Shown piece by piece: positions 15,132 to 25,239 of a stretch of 64,000 bases of DNA (position 1 is its first letter; every line of letters begins with the position of its first letter). The stretch lies in NCBI RefSeq assembly GCF_007558865.1, contig NZ_VLPK01000001.1:1-64000 (forward strand). The letters run 5' to 3'. A model generated the notes under the pieces. It did not search any database. It had not been told where the DNA came from and worked only from the letters and a program-made list of their open reading frames with translations. A program made the translations under genes and the position numbers. Source of the DNA: Mucilaginibacter corticis. Lineage in GTDB: Bacteria > Bacteroidota > Bacteroidia > Sphingobacteriales > Sphingobacteriaceae.

Positions 15132-16628
15132 ATGCAAAAACGTTTTATGGCGATCTGGTTCCGGCATTTGCTGACGGACGGGCTAACGCGGCGGAGGCAG
15201 GAACTAAAGGATTTACCTTTTGTCCTGGCATCACCTGTTAAAAACCGAATAATTATTGTTGCAGCCAGCGCAGCGGCGGAAAAGGAAGGCGCTTTTACCG
15301 GAATGGCGGTAGCTGATGCACGGGCCGCGGTATCGGAACTGATGGTGATTGATGCCCTACCGGATCAGGCAGCGGTTTTATTACGGTTGATTGGCCTGGG
15401 TTGTATCCGCTATACCCCTTCTGTCGCGCTGGATTTGCCGGATGGTTTGCTGTTGGATATTTCCGGTTGCGCGCATTTATGGGGCGGCGAGCGGGAATAT
15501 CTCAAAGAGATCGTACTCAAATTACGGGCTGCAGGTTTTGACGCAAGGGCGGCCATCGCCGATACCCCAGGTACCGCCTGGGCAGTAGCCCGATTTGCAC
15601 TCCGCCGCCCGATCATTGCTAGCGGCGGACAAGCCGCAGCAATTGCGACTTTACCGCCTGCGGCTTTACGTCCCAAACCGGAGATTCTGGAAAATCTGCA
15701 TAAACTTGGCTTTAACCAGATCAGCCCCTTGCTAGCCATCAAATCACAGATCCTGCGCCGGCGCTTTGGTCAAAGTTTGTTGTTGCGCATAGACCAAGCA
15801 TTGGGCCATACCGAGGAATATTTGCAGTTTTTAGTGCCACCTGTTCCCTTTACGGAACGCCTGCCATCTCTGGAACCGATACGTACGGTTCCGGGCATTG
15901 AGATTGCTATAGAAAAATTACTGGAGATGCTCTGCTCGCGCCTGCAAGCCGAAGGCTTGGGTATCCGCAAGGCTATTTTAAAATGCCACCGTATCGACGG
16001 CCGTAAAGTACAGGTAGGCATTACCACCACTAAAGGGTCGCATAGTGTTTCTCACCTGCTACGCCTGTTCAAGTTACAGATTGACAAGATCGAACCGGCA
16101 TTGGGTATCGAACTATTCGTTCTGGAAGCCCGGCGAACGGAAGAAATGGAAACGGTACAGGAACAGCTTTGGTCGGAATCCAAGGGCCTGGGAGATACGT
16201 CGCTGGCAGAACTGCTGGACCGTATTGCCGGCAAGGTAGGTGACGCTGCGATTCAACGGTTTTTACCTGCGGAACATCACTGGCCAGAACTCTCGGTGAA
16301 ACTGGCCGGTTCATTAACCGAACAGCCCAAAACGGCCTGGCCCGAACTGCCCCGTCCTATTCGCTTGCTGTCCACACCGGAAAAAATTGAGGTGATGGCC
16401 CTGGTGCCTGACCACCCACCCAAACTCTTTGTACATAAAAGGAAGCGGCATACGATCGCTAAAGCGGACGGGCCGGAACGTATCGGGCGCGAATGGTGGC
16501 AGGATAGCGGGGAACACCGGGACTATTACGTAGTCGAGGACACTGAGGGGCAGCGCTACTGGGTATTCCGTTCGGGGCATTATGATGGCAGCGATGCGAC
16601 CTGGTATTTACACGGCTATTTTGCCTGA
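15132..16628 (+). CDS. imuB: ImuB, inactive Y-family polymerase homologue
   Basis: 498 residues. The Y-family palm/finger region starts RFMAIWFRHLL, where active enzymes have a DxD-type metal motif. The second acidic site is replaced by LLLDISGCAHLWGG, so the catalytic carboxylates are missing, as is usual for ImuB. The C-terminal part (about 330-498) includes RPIRLLSTPEKIEVMA and WWQDSGEHRDYYVVEDTEGQR. ImuB is the adaptor that joins DnaE2, RecA and the sliding clamp. It sits 11 nt before dnaE2. Confidence 0.92.
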   Translation: MQKRFMAIWFRHLLTDGLTRRRQELKDLPFVLASPVKNRIIIVAASAAAEKEGAFTGMAVADARAAVSELMVIDALPDQAAVLLRLIGLGCIRYTPSVALDLPDGLLLDISGCAHLWGGEREYLKEIVLKLRAAGFDARAAIADTPGTAWAVARFALRRPIIASGGQAAAIATLPPAALRPKPEILENLHKLGFNQISPLLAIKSQILRRRFGQSLLLRIDQALGHTEEYLQFLVPPVPFTERLPSLEPIRTVPGIEIAIEKLLEMLCSRLQAEGLGIRKAILKCHRIDGRKVQVGITTTKGSHSVSHLLRLFKLQIDKIEPALGIELFVLEARRTEEMETVQEQLWSESKGLGDTSLAELLDRIAGKVGDAAIQRFLPAEHHWPELSVKLAGSLTEQPKTAWPELPRPIRLLSTPEKIEVMALVPDHPPKLFVHKRKRHTIAKADGPERIGREWWQDSGEHRDYYVVEDTEGQRYWVFRSGHYDGSDATWYLHGYFA

Positions 16629-16639
16629 GGGATGGATTT

Positions 16640-19600
16640 ATGGGATATGCAGCTTTACAAGTGACTTCTAATTTCAGCTTTCTGCGCGGGGGGTCACACC
16701 CGCAGGAAATGGTTGAGCAAGCTGCTGCTTTAGGTTATTCGGCCATTGCCATCACCGACCATAATACTTTAGCGGGGATTGTCCGGGCACATACCGCGGC
16801 TAAAAAAGCGGGGATTCGTTATATTCCTGCCGCCCGCTTAGATCTGAAGGACGGATCCAGTTTGCTGGCTTATCCAACTAATATCCAGGCTTACGGACGT
16901 CTGTCCGCTTTGCTGACTTTGGGCAACCTAAGAACGGAGAAAGGCAAATGCGAATTATACAAGGCTGATGTGTACAACTATGCGAAAGGGATGCTATTTG
17001 CCGTAGTGCCGCCTGAAAAATTGAATAATCGTTTTGAACTGGATCGTGATTTTTTAGCCGATCTGGCTGAATACCGCGCTCAATTGGGTAAGTCCCTATA
17101 TATCGCTGCCTCCTTTAATTACATGGGACAGGATACCAAAAGACTATACCGCCTGAAGGAAACCGGGGTTCCGCTGGTAGCTACCGGCGACGTGTGTTAC
17201 CATAGCCCGGAGCGCCGGGAATTGCAGGATATACTGACCTGTACGCGTGAAAAATGTATGATCAGCAACGCCGGCTTTAAACTACATCCAAACGCCGAGC
17301 GGTTTTTAAAACCTACGGAGGAATTGCAGCGTTTGTTCCGGGCCTATCCCGAAGCGCTTACCAATGCCATTGATATTACTTATCGCTGTAATTTTTCACT
17401 GGATGAACTCAAATACCTGGCACCCATTGAAGAATACACTGATGGGCTGACCCGGCAGCAGCGGCTGGAAAAGCTCACCTGGGAAAAAGCGCGGGCCTGG
17501 TTTGGTGACCCCATACCAGAAAGACACCGCAAGCAAATTGAATTTGAATTGGCCTTTATTGCCCGCCGGGGTATAGCCTGGTATTTTTTGCGGGTTTATA
17601 AACAAACTCAACGGGCGGAGGAACTGGGCATCCTGCACCAGGGCCGGGGTTCGGCGGCTAACTCTACGGTTTGTTTTTGTTTGGGGATTACCGCGGTTAA
17701 CCCGGAACACTCTCGGATGCTGTTCTCGCGCTTTATGTCAGACGCGCGTGATGAATGGCCGGATATCGATGTGGATTATGAACATGAACGCCGGGAGGAG
17801 ATCATGCAGTTTACCTATGATGACTATGGACGTGACCGGGCCGCTATCGTCGCCACGGTTACCCAACTGCATTACAAAGGCGCTATCCGTGATGTGGGCA
17901 AAGCCATGGGACTGTCCGAAGATACGATTGTCCGCTTGGGAGCCACCGTTTGGGATTGGCGCGATGAGGGTATGGATGAAAAGCGGATGCGTGAACAGGG
18001 AATTAACCTGAAAGATCCGCATATCCGCAAAGTGTTGGAACTTACCAATCAACTGATCGGCTTTCCCCGCCAGTTGGGCCAGCATACCGGTGGCTTTGTG
18101 ATCACCGAGGGGCAATTATCCGACTTTTGCCCTGTGCTGAATGCCCGTATGGAAAAGCGCACGCAGTTGGAATGGAACAAGGATGACCTGGAAGATCTGG
18201 GTATATTAAAAACTGATGTCTTGAGCCTGGGTATGCTGACCATGCTCCGAAAGGCCTTTGACCTGGTGGAGGAATGGTACGGGCGGAAGCTGACATTGGC
18301 CACTATTCCACCAGATGACGAGCAGGTATATGATATGATCTGTGCCGCGGATACCGTCGGGGTGTTCCAGATCGAAAGCCGTGCACAAATGTCCATGTTG
18401 CCGCGCTTGCGGCCGCGCAATGCTTATGACCTCACGATACAGGTAGCTATTGTCCGGCCAGGGCCGATACAGGGTGGCATGGTACACCCCTATCTCAAAA
18501 GGCGGATGAAATTGGAACCGGTGAGCTATCCGTCCAAAGAGCTGGAAGATATTTTAGGGCGAACTTTAGGTGTACCGCTGTTCCAGGAACAGGCGATGGA
18601 AATCGCAATTGTCGCCGGCGGCTTTAGCCCCGCAGAGGCCGATCACTTACGCCGGAGTATGGCTTCGTTCAAGGCTAGTGGTAAGTTGCATATGTATGAG
18701 AAAAAACTGGTTGATGGAATGGTGGCCAGGGATTATGACGAAGATTATGCGAGGCGGATATTTAAACAACTACAGGGTTTCGAAGGCTATGGTTTCCCTG
18801 AAAGCCATGCGGCTTCTTTTGCCGTACTGGTCTATGCTTCTTCCTATTTAAAATACTATTACCCGGATGTGTTCCTGGCTGCGCTGCTCAACAGTCTGCC
18901 GATGGGATTCTACCCGGCCGCCCAACTGGTACAGGATGCCCAAAGGCATGGAGTACAGGTATTGCCGGTTGATGTGAATCATTCGGTTTGGGATAGCTGT
19001 CTGGAAAATAAAGGCGGTAAATATTTCACCGTGCGCTTGGGTTTACGCGAAGTGGATGGCCTGCGGGAAGCCGATATGCTGACGCTGGTGACTATGCGGG
19101 AACAAGGTTATACGCATATTGATCAACTTCGTTCAACGGGTGTGCCGGAAGCAGCACTGGAAAAACTGGCGAATGCTGACGCTTTCCGTTCGATGGGCGC
19201 TGACCGCCGTATGGCATTATGGGAAATAGCAGCCTTAGCTGACCGTCCTATCGGTTTGTTCGAAGGGCAGGTTTCAGAAACGGTACTGGAAGATACCGTG
19301 CCGCTGCCGCTGATGACCTTAGGCGAACACGTCGTACAGGACTATATTTCGACCGGCCTTTCCTTAAAAGCACACCCGGTAAATCTGCTCCGCCCGCAAT
19401 TAACACGCCTGAGAAACATTAAGGTTAGCGAACTTTCCCGTTACAAAGATGGAGATACGGTTAGGCTTGCAGGACTAATCACCGTTCGTCAAAGACCGGG
19501 CACCGCCAAAGGAGTATTGTTTATGACCTTAGAGGATGAGAGCGGTTCGGCCAATCTTGTCGTCTGGCAGGCTTTGTTCGACAAATACCGCAAAGAGATC

Positions 19601-19843
19601 GTTCAATCCAAACTACTGATGGCGGTCGGCAAAGTGCAGATCGGTGATGGTGGGGTAATCCATGTGGTCGTACGCCAGTGTTTTAACATGAGTGTCTTAT
19701 TAAGAAGTTTAACGGAACGAGATATGCCGCAAACCCTGGCCCGGGGAGATGAAACGAGCAAACCGGTGAATTACGATGGTCGCTCCTCACCACCTACGGG
19801 ATCGGCTGAGGACGCGTTTTATAAGGGGAAGAATTTTCATTAA
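16640..19843 (+). CDS. dnaE2: DnaE2, error-prone DNA polymerase III alpha subunit
   Basis: 1067 residues, the length expected for DnaE2. The N-terminal PHP domain shows QVTSNFSFLRGGSHPQEM and ITDHNTLAGI. The polymerase active-site motif is WPDIDVDYEHERREE, with further blocks GQHTGGFVI and ESHAASFAVLVYASSYLKYYY. A C-terminal OB-fold (about 950-1030) contains VRLAGLITVRQRPGTAKGVLF. DnaE2 carries out lesion bypass with ImuA and ImuB and raises mutation rate under DNA damage. Third gene of the cassette. Confidence 0.95.
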   Translation: MGYAALQVTSNFSFLRGGSHPQEMVEQAAALGYSAIAITDHNTLAGIVRAHTAAKKAGIRYIPAARLDLKDGSSLLAYPTNIQAYGRLSALLTLGNLRTEKGKCELYKADVYNYAKGMLFAVVPPEKLNNRFELDRDFLADLAEYRAQLGKSLYIAASFNYMGQDTKRLYRLKETGVPLVATGDVCYHSPERRELQDILTCTREKCMISNAGFKLHPNAERFLKPTEELQRLFRAYPEALTNAIDITYRCNFSLDELKYLAPIEEYTDGLTRQQRLEKLTWEKARAWFGDPIPERHRKQIEFELAFIARRGIAWYFLRVYKQTQRAEELGILHQGRGSAANSTVCFCLGITAVNPEHSRMLFSRFMSDARDEWPDIDVDYEHERREEIMQFTYDDYGRDRAAIVATVTQLHYKGAIRDVGKAMGLSEDTIVRLGATVWDWRDEGMDEKRMREQGINLKDPHIRKVLELTNQLIGFPRQLGQHTGGFVITEGQLSDFCPVLNARMEKRTQLEWNKDDLEDLGILKTDVLSLGMLTMLRKAFDLVEEWYGRKLTLATIPPDDEQVYDMICAADTVGVFQIESRAQMSMLPRLRPRNAYDLTIQVAIVRPGPIQGGMVHPYLKRRMKLEPVSYPSKELEDILGRTLGVPLFQEQAMEIAIVAGGFSPAEADHLRRSMASFKASGKLHMYEKKLVDGMVARDYDEDYARRIFKQLQGFEGYGFPESHAASFAVLVYASSYLKYYYPDVFLAALLNSLPMGFYPAAQLVQDAQRHGVQVLPVDVNHSVWDSCLENKGGKYFTVRLGLREVDGLREADMLTLVTMREQGYTHIDQLRSTGVPEAALEKLANADAFRSMGADRRMALWEIAALADRPIGLFEGQVSETVLEDTVPLPLMTLGEHVVQDYISTGLSLKAHPVNLLRPQLTRLRNIKVSELSRYKDGDTVRLAGLITVRQRPGTAKGVLFMTLEDESGSANLVVWQALFDKYRKEIVQSKLLMAVGKVQIGDGGVIHVVVRQCFNMSVLLRSLTERDMPQTLARGDETSKPVNYDGRSSPPTGSAEDAFYKGKNFH

Positions 19844-19890
19844 AGTAAAATCTGAAATAGCAATAGCTTTGCCGCCTCATTTTCCATTTT

Positions 19891-20350
19891 ATGCAGATAA
19901 CTATCCATACCAAAAATCAACTTCAGATCGCTGAGTTAACTTCAGATGATATTAATTAAAACACCTGACGACGGCGGGCAGCTCATAGCTGACCTGCATT
20001 ATCATGGCTTTGAGCTGATCATCATCAAGGTTGCCCAATTAGACCCTGACTTTTTTGAACTTGAAACCCGGCTGGCGGGCGAGGTATTGCAAAAATGTTC
20101 TAACTGCCGTATGCGCCTGGTTATTGTCGGCGATTTTACAGCTATAGAAAGCAAAAGCCTACGTGATTTTATCTTTGAAAGTAACAAAGGGAAACTGGTC
20201 AATTTTGTCGGCTCTAGTGAAGAGGCTCTGTCCAAGGGCTTAACGGTTTACTTTGCCAGGCTGACCTTCTTAAGCACCTCGACCGCAAATTCCAGATCCT
20301 GCTCATTGAGCGAAGCGAACCCGAAGCGAAAAGCGTCGTTTGCCAGATAA
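19891..20350 (+). pseudogene. DUF4180 gene with a frame break
   Basis: The ATG at 19891 opens a 22-codon segment whose sequence (QITIHTKNQLQIAELTSDDI) fits the DUF4180 N-terminus, but it stops at 19957-19959. The rest continues in the +1 frame (ILIKTPDDGGQLIADLHYHGF, DPDFFELETRLAGEVLQKC, SKSLRDFIFESNKG). A 2-nt deletion (or 1-nt insertion) near 19951 explains both. The domain ends near 20240; the following 34 residues are antisense to the neighbouring MocR gene. Probably inactive. Confidence 0.75.
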
Positions 20351-20890
20351 TCATTTTTCAGGTACGGCAGCCCGATGAGCCGCAGGCCGGAAGCGCTTGC
20401 CCTATGCAAAATACCGGCCACCCGGTCCTGTTCTTTAAACTTTAGCCACAAGGCCATCCCTCCCTGCGGTTTGGTGAATTCGACCAAGTGACCGAGTTCC
20501 GTGCTAACGAGATCTGCCGCGTAATTGCTACGGTGGCCATAGAATTTGTTCGCCTTCATGATGAACCGGGAGAACTCACCACTCTGCATCAGCGAAGCGA
20601 TAGTACCTTCCATCCAGGGCATCGCCCCGCATATCGATCAGCATTTTTAGTTTGACCACCTGATTCCAGTGGAAGGTGACAAGGGATTCCGCGTCAAATT
20701 GACCACCCGCGAACGAGCAGCTAATGCTGTAGAAGCAACCATCTTTGCGAGGTTTAACATAACCTCCAAAAGCATGGCCAACACTACGATTAGTATGAGT
20801 AAGATTAGAAAGATTGGTCATTTTAGAGCCTCGTGGATATTCTGGATAAATTGACCATCTCTTCCGGTAAAGTAAAATTGCATTCCGCAA
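20248..20890 (-). pseudogene. broken MocR/GntR-type PLP aminotransferase-like regulator
   Basis: Codons 20248-20622 match the C-terminus of a MocR regulator: EGTIASLMQSGEFSRF, KPQGGMALWLKF, LRLIGLPYLKN, FRFGFASLNEQDLE. Directly upstream, another frame gives VVKLKMLIDMRGDA, which joins on smoothly, so a frameshift lies near 20622. The N-terminal HTH and the PLP lysine region are not recognisable; the frame 20640-20890 is of unclear origin. It is tail-to-tail with the broken DUF4180 gene, so this pair decayed together. Confidence 0.65.
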
Positions 20891-21277
20891 CGCTTTGGTA
20901 TGTTAAACCACTAATAATAAAAAGTTTTTCTAAGTAGTTGTGTACACAAGTAAATGCTCTGTTTCCCAAGAAATAGAATGGTCAGCCCTCCCGGAATCTC
21001 CAATCTGTAATAACTGTATATTCAGAGTCTAAAATATGCTTCGTAAATCGGACTTTCTGACCATTAAGATATACTATCATTTTATCCGATTTCCGATTTG
21101 CCTGATCTTTCCCGCTTGTATGCTTATATCAATTGTAATGCCCTAAAATGCTTAAACTATTACTCCCCTCTTTCACTTGACTGCTGGGTATTGCTTAAAT
21201 TTGTATAGCAAAATGTGTTTCCGTGAATAATCGAATTAAGGTTTCGCACTAATGGAAATATCTATTTGCTTAAAAAA
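20891..21277. other. non-coding stretch of about 390 nt
   Basis: No ORF or RNA gene is supported. A/T-rich sequence with scattered stops between the broken MocR gene and the unknown lipoprotein; probably decayed coding DNA. Confidence 0.5.
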
Positions 21278-21903
21278 CTATTGCATAGCTCCAGCAATTA
21301 TATTATCAAAGGTTTGATAGGCACATTGATCAAAAACTATTGTTTTTTCATTAATAATGACATGTATCCATCCGTTTAGAGATGGGTACTTGCTATCGTT
21401 GACTTTAAAATGGATATATCCATCCTGATTAATTCCGAAGTTTAATAGAATAGTTGAAATTTGGCTAATAGTATTGTAATTACCTGTATAGGGCGTTTTT
21501 TTATTAGCCTCAAAAAAACTTAAACCATCACTTGCAAAAAATGCATTTTCAGACATAACAGCTCCTTTACTGTATTTATTTATGCTTGAATTTTTAACCT
21601 CAAAGGTTATAATCGGTGATGAAATAGTGGCATAAATAACAGAGTCATTTGCAGCATAATTGTATACGGTACTGGCGCCATATATTGCTTTAAATCTTTG
21701 TGTAGTAATATTTATTTTGCAGGCATTGCCATCAATATTTAGTGAAAATGTAACCGTCTTAGCATTAACGATAGGGATTGTGGTATTAATAGGCACTATG
21801 AATAATTGTGGTACCATCCCTTCAACATAGGTGTACTTAGTACATGATACAGCAAGGCATGTAACAAAAAGCAATGCCATTTTTTTACAAAAAAAAATTT
21901 CAT
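21278..21903 (-). CDS. unknown lipoprotein, start disturbed by a homopolymer
   Basis: About 200 residues are open from the ATG at 21880 (MALLFVTCLAVSC), a short lipobox signal without basic residues. An ATG at 21903 directly follows the stop of the upstream gene (TAAATG) and would encode MKFFFVKK before that segment, giving a normal lipoprotein signal. It is out of frame by one base through a run of nine T and seven A. A length change in the runs would restore it. The mature protein is beta-rich and of no known family. It is the second gene of a two-gene operon. Confidence 0.6.
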
Positions 21904-23685
21904 TTATAACGCTTTAAAAATTGTAACAGGAACAAAAATTGAGAATGATATGTAATCTTGTTTAAGTTTAGTATAATTTCCGGGATAGATTACTTCGCCG
22001 GCTATAGGATAATTAGGCCCATATTCTACATTAAAACCAATTAAGCTAAATGATAATTTGGCCTCGTAAGAATATACTTTAGCGTTAGCATTTTTCAAAA
22101 ATGATATGTTTTCGCGATAACCATCCAGTTCTACAAAAGAGTCGTGCGAACCCAAATCAAAGAAAAGCCCTGTCCCATATTTCAATGTGTTATAATTATA
22201 GTCTGTAGTAGCTGTTACGTCAACACCCAAAACGGCATCATCTTCAGACATTACACCGCTGCGGCAGGTGTAATCAGCTTTTAATAGAATTTTAAGTTTT
22301 CTGCCAAGCCCTAATGATGCACCACCACCATAACTAGTATGATTGCCAGTGCTTCCTGGCGATAATGCATTAAGTCCAAACGTACCATGCGGATTAATTT
22401 TGATGTTAATAAATTTATCATTAAAAATTGAAAACAGTAACGAACCATTTACCATGTAGTTATCAGTTGTCATTGGTCTGCTCTCCTTAACAGAACTGTT
22501 AGTCAGACGATTAGTCGTAACAGGCAACATTTGAAACCCAAGTCCGAGAGTCCCTTTTAAATAAAGCGATAAATTATCGTCATCATCTTTATTATCTATA
22601 TTATGATTGAAAAGTTCTGCCATAAATGTGCCGGTAGCGCCTGCTAATGCTCCTAGTGAAGAATTAGATTCATCATCCCTTTTTCGCTGCGCATCTGCCC
22701 GGTCACTCATTTGACGGTCATGGTCTGACTCTACATAGCCGGAAGCGGTAGTTGCTGACGGATTGTTTTTTGTTGTATCTGCTTTACTTTTTTCTTTTGC
22801 GTTTGTTCTATCTTTTTCCGCTTTTTTATTCTGAACTTCTGTCTGCATCTGATCTACTTCACTGCGCAATTGAGAATTTACGGCCTCCATATTAGTCAAA
22901 TTATCTTCTGCTGATTGTTGATCACTTTCAGAGAAACTATAATATTGCTTATTTAAGGCGGTAGCCAAACCACCGCTGTATTGTCTAAATTGATTTCTTA
23001 ATTTATTATATTCTGTCTTATCCACCCCAATTAATGTATTAGCTCTGTCATCTAATGCCATGTACTCTACCATTAATTTTTTTTTTCTATCATCCAACTG
23101 TTGTTTTACTTGTTGGTTTGCCTCCTGTTTTTCTTTTAACCATTCGTCTTGATCTTTACCATCTATTAAAATTTTACTAATACCTTTTTCCGTGTCATAT
23201 TGAACATAATACTGAACCTTTCCAATGTAATAGATAAAATAAGCGGCGACGACTTTTTTGATTGCCAAGAAATAGTGTTCATCATAGCCAGGGGTAATCT
23301 TAAACTCGTAAGGTTGAATATCCCCGCCGAAGAAAGAAGCAGACTTCGGTTTATGATCACCCCCAATTCCTGTAACTTTAACCCAAACTCGATGAATGAT
23401 AATACCCGGATCTCTACTTTTAATAGCGACCCTAGGTTTTCCAAGAATAATCCCATCGCGGTCGTTTATCGATTTCTCCCAAAAAAAGTCTATACCTGCG
23501 TATGTGCCGATCCAGCCAGGTTGGGTCACTGTGTGTCCTATGTATAAAGGCAACCATGCAGTTAATGACTGCCACTTAATAGTAAAAGGGCCATCCTGTG
23601 TTTGTACTGTTCTTTGATCAGTTTGCGCGTATAAGATACCCGAAGCAATTAATAACAATGTAAGGCAAAGTATTTTTTTTATCAT
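21904..23685 (-). CDS. unknown exported protein with coiled coil and beta-rich C-terminus
   Basis: 593 residues. Signal peptide about 1-20 (cleavage near LYAQT). Residues about 25-180 are a beta-rich domain. About 180-330 is highly charged and coiled-coil-like (KEKQEANQQVKQQLDDRKKK, AEKDRTNAKEKSKADTTK). The last about 220 residues alternate like a small outer-membrane barrel and end in LSFSLIGFNVEYGPN ... SFSIFVPVTIF. Family not recognised. It is followed at once by the lipoprotein gene; the pair may form one envelope complex. Confidence 0.7.
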   Translation of the reverse strand: MIKKILCLTLLLIASGILYAQTDQRTVQTQDGPFTIKWQSLTAWLPLYIGHTVTQPGWIGTYAGIDFFWEKSINDRDGIILGKPRVAIKSRDPGIIIHRVWVKVTGIGGDHKPKSASFFGGDIQPYEFKITPGYDEHYFLAIKKVVAAYFIYYIGKVQYYVQYDTEKGISKILIDGKDQDEWLKEKQEANQQVKQQLDDRKKKLMVEYMALDDRANTLIGVDKTEYNKLRNQFRQYSGGLATALNKQYYSFSESDQQSAEDNLTNMEAVNSQLRSEVDQMQTEVQNKKAEKDRTNAKEKSKADTTKNNPSATTASGYVESDHDRQMSDRADAQRKRDDESNSSLGALAGATGTFMAELFNHNIDNKDDDDNLSLYLKGTLGLGFQMLPVTTNRLTNSSVKESRPMTTDNYMVNGSLLFSIFNDKFINIKINPHGTFGLNALSPGSTGNHTSYGGGASLGLGRKLKILLKADYTCRSGVMSEDDAVLGVDVTATTDYNYNTLKYGTGLFFDLGSHDSFVELDGYRENISFLKNANAKVYSYEAKLSFSLIGFNVEYGPNYPIAGEVIYPGNYTKLKQDYISFSIFVPVTIFKAL

Positions 23686-23812
23686 AACAAAATGATTTTT
23701 CCAAAAAACATTCTTTAGACGGTATTATTTAGTAACTTCTTTTAAAGAATATAATAGCACTAAATATAGAATCATATTGCAACATAAAACAATCCCCATT
23801 TATAGGTAAATT

Positions 23813-23820
23813 TAATTTTG
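23813..23820 (+). promoter_or_regulatory. -7 box of the PAS-LuxR gene
   Basis: TAATTTTG fits TAnnTTTG, 39 nt before the start codon. The following TATATTGT is also found after the TTTG upstream of the GAF-LuxR gene (4171-4182). Confidence 0.5.
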
Positions 23821-23859
23821 TATATTGTTAACCAATTACTTATCACAAAGTATTGATGC

Positions 23860-24627
23860 ATGGAACTTGAACTTTTTAATGCCGAAACCAACAAATTATG
23901 GAAAACAGCCGCGGGCGGAAAAACTGATGACCAGCTTCAGTTTGAGCTGAACCTTCAAAAAAAACTATTAAACTTTTTCCAGGTGGGCGACTATTATTAT
24001 TACCTTTTTAATCTGGAGACCCTGGATTTTGATTTGGTAAGTAGCGAGATAAAAACCATGTTGGGGTATCAACCATCGCAGGTAGATATTAATTTTTTCA
24101 TGGAGATGGTGCATCCTGATGATCGCAGCTGGTTTTTAGCTTTTGAAACAAAAACGGCCGAATTCTTGGCAAGCCTGCCTGTTGAAAAACTGATGAAGTA
24201 TAAGGTAAGGTATGATTTTCGCATAAGAAAAAGTGACGGTGCGTATATCCGGATCCTGCACCAGGTAGCCGTAGTGCAGCACGACGAAAATGGGGGCATA
24301 TTGCGAACATTAGGGATACACACAGACATTACACATTTAAAATCCGAAGGAAAACCGGTAGCCTCTTATATAGGCATGGATGGTGAGCCATCATATTTAA
24401 ATGTAGATGTAAAAAATGATTATGTAAAAAGTAAAGAGGTTTTGACCCGGAGAGAAAAAGAAGTACTCCGGCTTATGATTAAAGGAAAATTAAGCAAGGA
24501 AATAAGCGATGCCTTAAACATTAGTAAACAAACAGTTGATTCGCATCGCAAAAATATGCTCACTAAAACTAATCTTAAAAATACAGTCGAGCTTGTAGTG
24601 GCAGCGATTAATCGCGGGTGGCTATAA
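23860..24627 (+). CDS. PAS domain LuxR-type transcriptional regulator
   Basis: 255 residues. A PAS/PAC region covers about 40-155 (YYYYLFNLETLDFDLVSSEIKTMLG, then FRIRKSDGAYIRILHQVAVV and LGIHTDITHLK). The LuxR/GerE HTH covers about 192-252 (LTRREKEVLRLMIKGKLSKEISDALNISKQTVDSHRKNML). It is a solitary one-component regulator. Divergent from the unknown envelope pair, so it may control it; this is inference. Confidence 0.88.
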   Translation: MELELFNAETNKLWKTAAGGKTDDQLQFELNLQKKLLNFFQVGDYYYYLFNLETLDFDLVSSEIKTMLGYQPSQVDINFFMEMVHPDDRSWFLAFETKTAEFLASLPVEKLMKYKVRYDFRIRKSDGAYIRILHQVAVVQHDENGGILRTLGIHTDITHLKSEGKPVASYIGMDGEPSYLNVDVKNDYVKSKEVLTRREKEVLRLMIKGKLSKEISDALNISKQTVDSHRKNMLTKTNLKNTVELVVAAINRGWL

Positions 24628-24776
24628 TTTATTTAAAGTCAGAACAAATTAACAATCACATTTGCGACAGTTGATAAAAGGGGTCTTAAACCCCATTATT
24701 AAATAAAGTGTAGCAAGTATTCAGAAATCTTACCTTGCCTATTATTGCATAAATTTGCGTAATAGGCTCTCTCAAC

Positions 24777-25121
24777 ATGAAAAACGATTTTAATCTCCAC
24801 ATAAATGATTTTATTCTTAATCAAAGAAGGGTGAATAGTATCTTCAGAAAAGAGACAGGTTTACACAGAACGCATCTCGAAATCTTATTATTTGCTAATT
24901 CGGTACCGACTTTTAACCCATACCAAGTTCAACAACAGTTTGTAGAGATGAACTTACAACAAGTACGATTGGGAATACGGAAACTTGTTAATTGCGGCGC
25001 AATAGAAATGTGGTGTGTAGGCGTCCGGAATAAGCCGGCGGTATATTTGATAACTGAAAGAGGAAAACAACTATTAAATACTTACACTAAGTCGTGGCTA
25101 TCAAACATCCCCCAAAATTGA
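24777..25121 (+). CDS. small winged-helix-like protein
   Basis: 114 residues. The pattern HRTHLEILLFANSVPTFNPYQVQQQF, then MNLQQVRLGIRKLVNCGAIEM and AVYLITERGKQLL, resembles a MarR-like winged helix (recognition helix, then wing, then the TERGKQ turn). DNA binding is inferred from this pattern. It lies in the accessory segment near the recombinase. Confidence 0.6.
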   Translation: MKNDFNLHINDFILNQRRVNSIFRKETGLHRTHLEILLFANSVPTFNPYQVQQQFVEMNLQQVRLGIRKLVNCGAIEMWCVGVRNKPAVYLITERGKQLLNTYTKSWLSNIPQN

Positions 25122-25239
25122 GTTTGACATTTTAGCCGGACAAATCATGCAATTTGCCACTTTTCATAAATATGGCACTGCTAATCGTTTTCAAATAAAC
25201 AATCGCTTGAAGCGGCTTTTAGAAGGCTCTACAGCCCCA

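Noticed and set aside
4171-23828. Shared TTTGTATATTGT before two LuxR-type genes as an operator
   Set aside because: Twelve A/T-rich bases with weak complexity; chance similarity is likely.
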